The notes under the pieces were generated by a model. That model did no database searches. It was not told the DNA's origin and was given only the letters and a program-made list of their open reading frames with translations. From Cristatella mucedo (lineage: Eukaryota; Bryozoa; Phylactolaemata; Cristatellidae), in assembly GCA_009760855.2 (NCBI GenBank), contig WPIO01000079.1:949001-997500 (forward strand): a DNA stretch of 48,500 nucleotides, given 5' to 3'. Made by a program: the position numbers and the translations under genes. Numbering within the stretch: position 1 is the first letter of the stretch; each line of letters starts with the position of its first letter. Below are positions 21,423-29,662 of this stretch, piece by piece.

Positions 21423-21855
21423 ATGGAAATTTACTGCTTGAAATGCAAAAAGCCTACAGATAGCATTCATGAAGAGTATGTCGAGATAGATAGTACAAAG
21501 GCCTTAGAGGAATGATTAAAGCAATTTGTGTGATCTGTGAAAGTAAAAAGTCAAAGTTTGTAAAGTTAAGAAGTGTTGTGAAGGTGTTTTGCCTCATGGT
21601 AAAAAGTTAGGTACTGGAGTTCTATCTCATGGTAAAAATTTAGGTACTAAAGTTTTGTCTCATGGTAAAAAGTTAGGTACTGGAGTTCTATCTCATGGTA
21701 AAAAGTTTGGTACTGGAGTTTTGAGTCATGGTAAAAAGTTTGGTACTGGAGTTTTGAGTCATGGTGGTGGTGAGATGAGTAAAGAACAGATACTTTCTGA
21801 ACTAAGAAGAACTATCAACAATTTAAAAAAAATTAAAAAGTACACCACTAACTGA
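21423..21855 (+). pseudogene. Zinc-ribbon protein with basic 11-residue tandem repeats
   Basis: The start MEIYCLKCKKPTDS follows TATTATAGAAATG. A first CxxC (CLKC) is in frame. After a frame change near 21505 the second pair is seen as ICVICESKKSKFV, giving a short zinc ribbon like DUF5679-type proteins of related elements. Another frame change near 21575 leads to five tandem units of HGKKLGTGVLS type (21595-21759), ending HGGGEMSKEQ. The protein is strongly Lys-rich. In adenovirus-like elements a small basic core protein lies near the protease, and this may be its counterpart; that is inference. The last frame overlaps the protease start at 21775. Confidence 0.72.
21595..21759 (+). repeat. 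Five 33-bp tandem coding repeats
   Basis: Units start at 21595, 21628, 21661, 21694 and 21727, each CATGGTAAAAA... and exactly 33 bp, so the frame is kept. Units 4 and 5 are identical to each other, or nearly so, and units 1 and 3 are nearly the same, which suggests recent unit-level duplication. Confidence 0.95.
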
Positions 21856-22213
21856 CCTTGAAATAAATAACTATGTAAAAGAATTAGATATAAAAAATTT
21901 CAGAGGTGTATTTGCAAGAGATGAATTAAGTTCTCCAGAACAGAATGAGTGCCTTTTTTGCAATACTGGTAAATCAGATCTAGCAATATATCATTGGGTA
22001 GCTCTTAAAAAAATTGGAGATCGTTGTTTTTACTTTGACTCGTTTGGTGCTCCTCCAATGCCAGAAGTGATTAATTATTTCGGTGTTACACCAAGTTTTC
22101 AAAAGTTTCAACTGCAAAAGTTTAATCAAATGGATTGTGGAATGAGGTGCTTAATCTTTCTTAAATTAATGGAATTTTTTGATTTTGGTACAGTCATGCA
22201 ATTATTAATTTGA
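21775..22213 (+). pseudogene. Adenovirus-type maturation protease (adenain, family C5)
   Basis: The likely start is ATG 21775 (MSKEQILSELRRTINN), in the repeat gene's frame. Within an A-rich run near 21830 the frame changes and continues to 22213. The catalytic set is complete: His in IYHWVALKK, Asp in CFYFDSFGAPP, Gln in KFNQMDCGM, with Cys in DCGMRC. The N-terminal FRGVFARDELS also fits the family. Length (about 145 codons) is slightly short of adenain. Family role: cleaves capsid precursor proteins during virion maturation. It lies between the basic repeat protein and the unknown gene at 22242. Confidence 0.93.
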
Positions 22214-22241
22214 ATTAAACAAAATATTTCTACTATATAGA

Positions 22242-22728
22242 ATAGAAAATCAAGAAAAGAAATTTGTAGTTCTCCAAAATTCTGCAGTTGTTATCCCAAA
22301 AGGAAAGCCTGCACACATTCATGTTGAAGAGAAAATTTCAAAAGATTCAAAACCTTATCTTAGCGCATGGATGTATATAACAGAAGAAACACTTCCTTAT
22401 ATTCAAAACAGTGTAGATAGATCGAGTGAACAATTAGAATTCAAAGCATTTGATGCTAGTGCAAGGTCAACAATTGGAATTAGATATGATTTTGGAAAGA
22501 AACCTAGTATTATGTTTGATGAGAATAATAAAAAATTAAAGTATCTAGTCCAGCAGACGTAACTAAAAATTAGGAAATGATTTTTGTATCACTGGAATTC
22601 TTGATGGTAGTTATGTTTCAAAAGAGTATTATAATAATGAAGAAAAATTAAATATTAGATTAAAGATTGACCAAGTAAAAGTTTATAGTTCACCAAAGAG
22701 ATCAATGTTTAATCCAGCAGAATTTTAA
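22242..22728 (+). pseudogene. Hypothetical protein with ATA at the expected start
   Basis: The frame from 22242 begins with ATA directly after TATATAGA, then reads ENQEKKFVVLQNSAVV and runs to 22562. A frame change near 22560 continues the gene to 22728, ending SPKRSMFNPAEF. About 160 codons, mixed alpha/beta, with features such as AHIHVEEKISKDSKPYLSAW and STIGIRYDFGKKPSIMFDE. A small single-domain protein following the protease; an OB-fold or DNA-binding role is conceivable but I see no diagnostic motif. Unknown. Confidence 0.6.
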
Positions 22729-22778
22729 AAGTATAAATATAAAATAAAAATAAAAATTAGTTTGTATGTTAAATTTTT

Positions 22779-23549
22779 TTAGATCTTTTTTCTAGTGATA
22801 TCAAGCATTCTATCAACTATTCCTCGAGCATAAGTTTTTATCTTATTAAGACTAGCAGGATTACTTATTTTATCTTTTAGAAAATCAGTAGCAAATGAAT
22901 CGTTTAATGCTCCGCCAAGGCCTAGACCTAATTTGCTTTTTGCTGCCATGACGGCTGCTACAGTCTTAGCATCTTCACGTACGTAATTTGGTTGACGAGG
23001 ATCGAGCGCAATTCTAGCAGCAGATTAAGCTAATACCAAGTCTGACAAGTTTCTTATTTCTGTTCTTTTAGGTTCTGCCATTGATCCAGTTTCGGTATAG
23101 TCATGCTCATGGATGAGACCACGTGCATCAAGATCATTTACGCCTGCATAGCCTTGCTGCATTCTCTGAGTAAATTTTGTTCCCGGACCCACATATGAGT
23201 ATTTTCCAGTACCGTTGAATGAACCACCTGGTATATTCTCTGATTTAATACCATTTGGTAATTTTAGGTGAAATTCCCTTCCACTAGACAGTTTATTTAT
23301 TTATTATATAAACAATGCCCGAGCCAAGTCTTCTATTCTGTTTCAATTGTTTAAGAGAAAGATTTAATTGCATGCCAGTGTTTTTTGATCTACACTTTTC
23401 CATTTTAGTTAGTTGTGTTTTTGTTACAAAGATAACAATAGTGCCTGATAGGTCTTCTTTTTTAACCTGATTGAAATAGGTTTATCAGATTTGTGTATTA
23501 AGTTTACTTGATGACATGATAAGTTTAACTTTTTCTCATGGTATTCCAT
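22779..23549 (-). pseudogene. Phospholipase A2-like virion protein
   Basis: Easy to miss because it is broken. The start at 23549 (MEYHEKKLNLSCHQ) follows TATAGAATG. The N-terminal 80 or so codons (two frames) contain VTKTQLTKMEK and TGMQLNLSLKQLKQN. After stop codons near 23295 the frame continues: SYVGPGTKFTQRM is the YxGPG calcium-loop motif, and 20 or so residues on, LIHEHDYTE supplies the His-Asp-xx-Tyr catalytic motif, in the order and spacing seen in parvovirus VP1 PLA2 domains. One further TAA lies at about 23026. The C-terminal segment (YVREDAKTVAAVMAAKSKLGL) is helical. Family role: membrane breach by incoming virions. Divergent to the HNH-AP2 gene. Confidence 0.75.
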
Positions 23550-23603
23550 TCTATAATAAATTAAATTTTATTTAAAGACAAATAAAACTATTATATATTA
23601 AAA
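23550..23603. promoter_or_regulatory. Divergent spacer between PLA2-like and HNH-AP2 genes
   Basis: 54 bp of AT-rich DNA. The minus side starts with TATAGAATG for the PLA2-like gene. The plus side has only TATATATTAAAAATG before 23604, a weaker version, so the endonuclease may be a later addition. Confidence 0.4.
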
Positions 23604-24129
23604 ATGAATCAAGTTTCTAGCTTTAGAAATCGAGTTATGCAACTTTTGGATTATAATCCAGATACTGGGAAATTTGCAAATAAAAAAACTCGTTGTTGTG
23701 CAAAAATTGGAGAAGAATCAGGATCTATAGATAACACTGGATATAGGAGAATATCGATTGATGGGAAAATATATCAGGCGCATAGATTGGCATACCTAAT
23801 AGCAACTGGGGAATTTCCGATGCATGAACTTTGATCATGTAAATTTGGATAGGAGTGATAACAGAATAAGTAATCTAAGAACTGCAACTCATTCTGAAAA
23901 TATGAGAAATAAAGATAAGTATAAAAATAACACAAGCAGTTTTATAGGTGTTTCCTGGGATAAAAAAAAAGATAAATATAAGTCTAGTATTAGAGTAGAT
24001 AAAACTAGTTATTATCTAGGTTATTATGAATCTGCAGAGAAAGCTGCTGAAGTACTTGATCTCGCAGCAATACGCCTCCATTTGCTATTCGCGCGATTAA
24101 ACTTTACTTATAGTTTAACAGAAGATTAA
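23604..24129 (+). pseudogene. HNH endonuclease with C-terminal AP2 domain (homing-endonuclease type)
   Basis: N-terminal part (23604-23834): LLDYNPDTGKFANKKTRCCA then GYRRISIDGKIYQAHRLAYL, the NUMOD/HNH opening seen in phage enzymes. After a one-base frame change near 23830, FDHVNLDRSDNRISNLRTAT supplies the His and Asn residues of the HNH core. The C-terminal part has an AP2-type DNA-binding domain: FIGVSWDKKKDKYKSSI, YYLGYYESAEKAAEVLD and FARLNF. Such free-standing HNH-AP2 enzymes are typical of phages and giant viruses. No intron or intein is seen around it. The break is right at the catalytic motif. Confidence 0.9.
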
Positions 24130-24152
24130 AAAATTGTTAGACATACAGACTT

Positions 24153-24472
24153 TTAATTTTTACAGCGCTTTTTCAAATCATCTCTTAATTTTAGTACCTC
24201 TCTATGTATTTCTTCTTGTGATTTACCTTGCGCATAAAGATTAGCTAGTAACATTGCACTCTCAGCTTGATAATTACAGGTCTTTTTTTCCTCCAACCGT
24301 ACTACTTTCTACTTTTTTTTATATCTTCTTTTAACTTATCTGAATAGCTTACTCCTGACACTTCCACAAGTTGTTTTCCCTGTTTTAAATAATCTAATCT
24401 GTTTTTCACCTCACTATTCTGCACTTTGTCACTCAAATCAATATCAATGTTTCTATCAAGTAGCTCTATCAT
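24153..24472 (-). pseudogene. Small hypothetical protein downstream of the hydrophobic gene
   Basis: The start at 24472 (MIELLDRNIDIDLSDKV) overlaps the upstream stop as ATGA. The frame is open to about 24305, then two frame changes in A-rich runs (near 24313 and 24290) lead to a C-terminal segment SQEEIHREVLKLRDDLKKRC ending at 24153. About 105 codons, helical and charged; the final part is a likely coiled coil. No family recognised. Translationally coupled to the gene at 24469-25248 by the overlap. Confidence 0.6.
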
Positions 24473-25248
24473 ATTTTTATATCTGTAATTGCATTCTTTA
24501 GTCTTTCACTTTGTAAACTCAAAGCACTCATTCGTTCTTCATGCGTATCTATTTTTGGAGCTTTAGCTGTATACATTGTACTGTCAATTATTTTTTTAAT
24601 CACTCCAGCAACTGATACTGCTATTGAAACACCTAAACCAATACCTCCAATGATAAAAGCTATACTTGCTATTAATGCTGGAATTGCAGGCAGAAATCCA
24701 CCTGATCTTACTTCAAGAAAGTTCTTACTCCAAGCTTTTGTATCCAATTGTGAAGCATCCCAACTCACTTCCTCTCCGAATGTCTCTGAAAGAAATTTAC
24801 TAGGATCTAAGTACCAACCAGATTTAGCTCTTTCAGCTTCTAGCAAAATCTCGTTTATGTAAAAGCCAACCTCTAAAGAAGCAACCATTTTTGACAGTCC
24901 TTCTTTTTTTTCTGCAATTGACTTCCAGAAGACGTTGCCATACTTTCCAGAAGAAATATCATCTACGATTTCTTTTATGAATAGACCAAGATCTACAATT
25001 CCTGTTATTCCTGATAGAAATCCACCAAGTGCTTTTGTAGTAGTTCTAATTACTTTGAATGCCTGCAAAACTTTTGGAACAATAGTTGCAATCTTGTTTG
25101 ATGCTTGTAAATTCAGTTTCATTGCAATCTTAGGAGCTACTTTTATAATTGCTTTTGATCCAATCTCAGTTGCTGTTGTTGTTCCTGATAATACTTCTTC
25201 AGTTGTATCTAAGCCTGATTTCAGATCACCGCCTTTTATTTTCTTCAT
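24469..25248 (-). CDS. Hydrophobic virion protein candidate (260 aa)
   Basis: Intact frame from ATG 25248 (MKKIKGGDLKSGLDTTEEVL). It carries a central hydrophobic stretch (GGFLSGITGIVDLGLFIKEI) and a strong membrane-type segment near residues 190-225 (IPALIASIAFIIGGIGLGVS), preceded by RSGGFLP, a Gly-Gly motif common in virion proteins of adenovirus-like elements and reminiscent of a protease-processed or membrane-active region. No enzyme motif. It starts 10 bp from the divergent fibre A gene. A longer in-frame reading up to 25323 exists, but 25248 fits the motif position. Plausible roles are a minor capsid or membrane-lytic protein; unproven. Confidence 0.7.
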   Translation of the reverse strand: MKKIKGGDLKSGLDTTEEVLSGTTTATEIGSKAIIKVAPKIAMKLNLQASNKIATIVPKVLQAFKVIRTTTKALGGFLSGITGIVDLGLFIKEIVDDISSGKYGNVFWKSIAEKKEGLSKMVASLEVGFYINEILLEAERAKSGWYLDPSKFLSETFGEEVSWDASQLDTKAWSKNFLEVRSGGFLPAIPALIASIAFIIGGIGLGVSIAVSVAGVIKKIIDSTMYTAKAPKIDTHEERMSALSLQSERLKNAITDIKI

Positions 25249-25258
25249 ATATATAAGA
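25249..25258. promoter_or_regulatory. Ten-base bidirectional spacer between hydrophobic gene and fibre A
   Basis: ATATATAAGA is the whole gap between two divergent start codons (25248 minus, 25259 plus). TATATA reads the same on both strands, so one motif could serve both genes. Confidence 0.55.
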
Positions 25259-26150
25259 ATGGAAAATGTTACAAAGATTAATGGTAATATTTTTAGTGAT
25301 CTTGATGCTAATGGAAATAGCATTACAAATCTTGGTTTTCCAGTAAATGATGGAGATGCAATAAGATTAGATTATGCTCTTAATTCAAACTTTTGTAATA
25401 CTGTTGCAACTAATATTTCAGGTGAAATAGTTTCTGTTTCTAACTTATCTTATTTACTTCCAAAGAATAGTGCAAAAATGTTATCCCAGTTAAACTGTAA
25501 AAACATTAAAGGAACATCAGGAAATTCTGTTGATGGAACTGCCTATCAGGATTCTAGACCTTACAAAGTAATAAACTATGGTTTACTAAAAAGTATGTCT
25601 CAAGTTTTCAATGGAAAATCTAATAGTACTCTTGATCTAGGATCAAACAGAATTACATCTTTGAAAAATTCAGATGTTGTACCAAAACAATCTACTGATT
25701 CTTATAAATGTTCTACTTTGTATTTAAGGCTTTCTGGTTTTACAAGTGCTTCAACTATTGCTCCGTTAAACATATTTAATATTAATGTAAATGGAACTGG
25801 AACAGAAAGTTCTACATTAAAAACAGCTCCTGCGGACATTGCAGTTCTTAATCAACAATGAAGTGTAATCGGCTTTGCAGCGCCTTATAAAACGTTTGTC
25901 GCTGGATCAGTAACAAACTTTCAAACAGTATCCAATATTCTCTGGTGTTCTAATACAACTGGAGTGTTTTTAGAGTTAACTAGTGATAACACTTATGGTG
26001 TATCTGGCTGGTACTCTCCTTTTAATATTGATAAATATAATAATAATTATTAAAGTAATAAATATTGATGGATCATGTACTTATATGATTGATAATCTTA
26101 CAGTTGCTAATAATATTACATATATTGATTTTATTATTACTATTGTATAG
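25259..26150 (+). pseudogene. Phage tail-fibre-like protein 2 (fibre A)
   Basis: The start MENVTKINGNIFSDLDANGN follows TATATAAGAATG. The N-terminal repeat ITNLGFPVNDGDAIRLDYA and a later SNRITSLKNSDVVPKQSTD belong to the tail-fibre shaft type. The first 20 residues resemble the start of fibre 1 on the left side (ILSDLDANGNRI), so the base that anchors to the capsid is likely shared. An in-frame TGA lies at 25859-25861, and a frame change near 26050 leads to an end at 26150, whose TAG is also part of the next gene's TATAG motif. The C-terminal 100 residues (WCSNTTGVFLELTSDNTYGV) are beta-rich and unlike the other fibres. Confidence 0.75.
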
Positions 26151-26151
26151 A

Positions 26152-27008
26152 ATGTCTCTCGGCTATCGTAAAAAAGGATCTAATCAGAAAAATTATATTC
26201 GTAAAACTGGAGATATTATGAACGGATCTTTAAATATGAATCAGAATCTAATAAAAAATCTTGGAGATCCTGTTGATTCTACAGATGCTGTAAACAGAAA
26301 GTATATCGATACCAACTTTGTTACAAAAGTATCTAGAGGAACAATTGCTGATGGAGATATTGATATAAACAGTCATAGACTGATAGATCTTGCAAATTCT
26401 GTTAATCCAAGTGATGCAGCTACCAAAGATTATGCTGACACAAAACTATCAAAAACTGGTGGATATGTTGCAAATTTAGATGTAATGGGATCACTATATG
26501 TTACTATTCCCGAATGAACTAACCTTGCAACTGTTGCATATGTGGATGCTAATTTTGTAAAATTTAATACACCACTGAATATGCCTTTGAATATGAATAA
26601 CAATCCATATAATGAGGGACGATCCTGTTCATGCAAATGATTGTGTAAATCTTGGTTATCTACGAAGATCACTCGGGAATGCCACAATTGTAAATTTTAA
26701 AGGAACTATGGACGGTTCACTAAATACTCAAATATATGACAAAACAGTTAATGGTAGATGGATTACTAATATTACAAATATTAAAATTCAAAGAGGTCTA
26801 TTTGTTATTGGAGTAACGTATGAATTTGGTGGAATAACAAAAGTACTTATGCCGCCGTCGCCAACACTAACAGCGCAGAGTGATCAGTTATATGGTAGTT
26901 ATATGTTAAATAGTAGTAAAAAAAATAGTTGCTACTTCTACTTTTATATCAGGATCAGGGTTGTTAGATACAAAAATAAATATTATTGTTTATATAGCAA
27001 TAATATAA
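26152..27008 (+). pseudogene. Phage tail-fibre-like protein 3 (fibre B)
   Basis: The start MSLGYRKKGSNQKNYIRKTG follows TATAGAATG. Shaft repeats are clear: RKTGDIMNGSLNMNQNLI, LGDPVDSTDAVNRKYIDTNF, LIDLANSVNPSDAATKDYAD and, after an in-frame TGA at about 26515, a further partial repeat. Frame changes lie near 26610 and 26930. The C-terminal region (DKTVNGRWITNITNIKI, VIGVTYEFGGITKVLMP) is beta-rich and probably the receptor-binding head. The stop at 27006-27008 overlaps the ATG of fibre C by one base. Confidence 0.78.
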
Positions 27009-28044
27009 TGTTAAGCAGAAAAGATTTACAAATGATTGGGACATTAGATATGAAAGAAAATAGAATAGTAAATCTTGGAAACGATATAGATTCATTAGAA
27101 GTTGTTGAAAAATCATTTGCTGATAATAATTATTTGAGAAAAGATTCAGATCAGTTTATAATAGAAAACATATCAGCAAACTAAAAAAAATATGTTAACG
27201 TAGCAAATCCAATTAATAGAAAAGATATTGCAACAAAAGAATACACTGATACAAAGGCAGATTCTAGAAAAGATTTAACAATAACTGGCAATTTAATAAT
27301 AATGAGTTCATTATATATATACATAGTGATACCAATTTTGGTAGAAAAAAATGATGTTGATAAAACATGTCTACGAAATAATACTTTTCGTGGAGTTACT
27401 GGTTCTTTGTCTTACAAAAAAATAGAAAATTTAGGAGCTTATGATGCTTCATCGAGTTATAATCAATATCTACCAAATGGTAGTAGTGCCTATTTAGCTA
27501 AATTATCTGATATACAAAAAAATCAATTAATTTCACAAAAGTAACATTGAGAATAAAAGATATTTATGAGAGGTCTCCTATTGTAGTAGGTAGTGAAATT
27601 ACTCCTATGACGATAAGCTCTTTTAACGGTGAAGATATATATGTATATATCTTTGAAAAGCAAATAACTGAAAAATCAATTATATTACAGGATGTAAACT
27701 TGACTAGAGTAAATTACCATAATGTTAAAATGAAATTTGACCTACTTTTTTCTAATTCATTCCAAATTGAAGTTATAAATTACTTTCATAAGTTTTACTC
27801 ACCAAATTTCTTTGTTTCTAATTTTCTTAATATGACCTATTATGGAGTTGATAATTATATGTTATTATTAAATGATTACATAACAGAGTTTGATGTTTAT
27901 CCTGATGTTATTAGTGTAACTATCAATTTTCCTGTTCTAAGTTATAATAATCTAATTACTCCAAGATCTTCAGATGTTATTGAAATTAATTTAGCTAGTG
28001 TTATTACACTTCAACGGGAAAACTTCATTACTTTAGATAGTTAA
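27008..28044 (+). pseudogene. Phage tail-fibre-like protein 4 (fibre C)
   Basis: The start MLSRKDLQMIGTLDMKENRI overlaps the fibre B stop, with ATATAATG just before it. Repeats: DMKENRIVNLGNDIDSLEV and, after a stop near 27182, NPINRKDIATKEYTDTKA. Frame changes near 27190 and 27300 and a stop at 27542-27544 break it further. The last piece (27547-28044) is a 165-codon open frame, beta-rich, with TITFPVL-like strands (DVISVTINFPVLSYNNLI), likely the distal head. It is the most degraded of the fibre genes and converges on the gene at 28048-28407. Confidence 0.68.
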
Positions 28045-28047
28045 ACT

Positions 28048-28407
28048 CTAAACTTTCTTTAATAAACTCTGTTGGTATACTACATTCTTTTCCGTTAATT
28101 GTTTTGTTAACTCTATTATTTTAGAGTATGCTTCTGATTTAAGACTATTTATTTTATCTATTTTCAAATCTTTAAGAAACTCTGAAAAGATTTATCCATC
28201 TCTAACTTTTTTAAATATATATGTCATTTCTTTTTCTGAATGACCTACTCTTAAAGCTTTATATTCTAAAACAAGTTTTAATGCTTTTAATAGTTTACTT
28301 CTGATATCTTCAATTCTTCCCATTGGATATGAGCAAATGTTTATATTCGTAAACTGCTGTCCTTGTGCTACTGTTAGACAATCTTTACTTCTAGTTTCTA
28401 CATTTAT
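28048..28407 (-). pseudogene. Small hypothetical protein, ATA at start site
   Basis: A 120-codon reading with one in-frame TAA near 28190. The codon at the start-site motif (TATAGAA) is ATA at 28407. Recognisable text includes CLTVAQGQQFTNINICSYPM and ALKLVLEYKALRVGHSEKE. Probably alpha-helical and charged; no domain known. Ends 3 bp from the convergent fibre C stop. Confidence 0.6.
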
Positions 28408-28426
28408 TTCTATATGAATAAGTTAA

Positions 28427-28947
28427 TTATAAAGTTGTTGAAGGAATTGTATCAGAAACTGGAGCAGTTGGATCTATAACTGGGGCAGCAAGAGCAGCGA
28501 GTGTTACCTTTTGTCTGGCACTAGTTCCATCAGATATATCAGGTAGAATTGCATAGCATTCATCCTTAACAATTCCAGAGATATCTGGTTTAATTACTGC
28601 AACGCCTGATATAACTGTTGAAAGTGTTGGTAGTTGACTAGCAATCCATGTAGTATAACTAGAGATTTCTCCAGGTGTATCAAGAAGAGTATCAACTTTC
28701 GATCTGTTGCTCCAAGGTCAGTTGTTATACTTGCCATTCCAGAATCGACTACCTTTTGTGCTTCAATGTCATACTCATCAATATAAAACTTTTTAACAGA
28801 TGTATCTGTCATAATTGAAATATCTGAGTCGAGTGTCTGTTGATCATAAGCAGTCATTCTAGACTTTACAAGGTAGTCAACATATGCTTTAAGCAGAGTT
28901 GCAGATGTAGCAAGATTGGGATCAGATACTTCATTTTCTGTCGACAT
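28427..28947 (-). pseudogene. Hypothetical protein, about 173 codons, one frame change
   Basis: The start MSTENEVSDPNLATSATLLK follows TATAGGAAAATG. One indel near 28695 moves the frame, and the coding text continues to 28427 with ISSYTTWIASQLPTLSTVIS and a Pro/Thr-rich end (PVIDPTAPVSDTIPSTTL). The N-terminal SATLLKAYVDYLVKS slightly resembles the DAxxKxYVD unit of the fibre repeats, so it may be a fibre-associated or short fibre protein. Function unknown. Confidence 0.62.
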
Positions 28948-28978
28948 TTTCCTATATTATTATAAAAAATATACAAAA

Positions 28979-29287
28979 TTAATTAATCTGAACACCCTGT
29001 TTAGTTTTTGGAGTTTTTGATTTCTTTTCTGCTTCTATCAACATCTCATTTTTTTTACTTCTGCATTCCATTAGTTTATCACAGGTATCACAAATCTCAA
29101 CTAGAACACTAATATACGAGCTATCTAAATCTGGAATAAGTTTATCAAGTGAATGTTTGACAATTCTTTGATCTACTTTCTTTAATTTTTGTAGACAAAT
29201 TTTAAGAGCCATATCTCTTGACTGTTCACAACTAAGAATTCTTGAAACATCCATTCTATATAAATCTAAAAATTTGTTATAGTTCAT
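28979..29287 (-). CDS. Small helical hypothetical protein
   Basis: Intact. ATG 29287 (MNYNKFLDLYRMDVSRILSC) is preferred because it overlaps the upstream acidic gene's stop; 29296 is an in-frame alternative. About 102 codons, helical, with a Cys pair in EICDTCDKL and a Lys-rich C-terminus (KKSKTPKTKQGVQ). No family recognised. Part of a tight minus-strand run of small genes downstream of the polymerase. Confidence 0.65.
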   Translation of the reverse strand: MNYNKFLDLYRMDVSRILSCEQSRDMALKICLQKLKKVDQRIVKHSLDKLIPDLDSSYISVLVEICDTCDKLMECRSKKNEMLIEAEKKSKTPKTKQGVQIN

Positions 29288-29470
29288 CTTCTTCATTTAC
29301 GTAATCTACATCTTCTTCAAAACAGAATGCTTGTTCATAGCCTTCATCACTACTGTATTCTTCAGTCTCTTCATCTTCTGGATTCTGTAATCACTGTCGG
29401 ACACGTATTTAGTTTCTTCAACTTGTTCAGTTTGTTCAACATTTTCGTTTTCATTTTCAACTTTTTTCAT
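29281..29470 (-). pseudogene. Small acidic protein, frameshifted
   Basis: The start MKKVENENENVEQTEQVEET at 29470 follows TTATTATAGAAATG. A frame change near 29382 moves from a Lys-rich shadow to an acidic continuation that ends by overlapping the next gene's ATG. Very rich in Glu, Asp and Gln after the first residues; probably unstructured. Acidic proteins of this kind can be transcription regulators or chaperones, but nothing here shows that. Confidence 0.55.
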
Positions 29471-29494
29471 TTCTATAATAATGAATTTTATTTT

Positions 29495-29662
29495 TTAATA
29501 TAAATTTATTCCTACCATCTCAAAAATTAAATCCTCTTCTGCTCTATCATACTCCATTTCTATTTGCAACCCACGTAACTCTTTTGTTGTTTCTCGAATA
29601 TCATGTTCGACTTTTACTTTTGCTTTAGGTTCAATGATTTCTTCACTCTTTCGTTTTGGCAT
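29495..29662 (-). CDS. Small protein with N-terminal nuclear-localisation-like motif
   Basis: 55 codons from ATG 29662, inside the end of the polymerase gene. Begins MPKRKSEEIIEPKAKVKVEH, where PKRK is a classic monopartite nuclear signal, followed by a helical acidic part (ELRGLQIEMEYDRAEEDLIF). Its start overlaps the polymerase stop (29643) by about 20 bp in another frame. No family recognised. Confidence 0.55.
   Translation of the reverse strand: MPKRKSEEIIEPKAKVKVEHDIRETTKELRGLQIEMEYDRAEEDLIFEMVGINLY

Noticed and set aside
21595-21759. CRISPR-like regularly spaced repeat
   Set aside because: The 33-bp units are directly tandem with no spacers and are in a coding frame.
25249-25323. Longer N-terminus for the hydrophobic protein, starting at 25323
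   Set aside because: It would overlap the start of fibre A; the ATG at 25248 fits the motif spacing used throughout the element.
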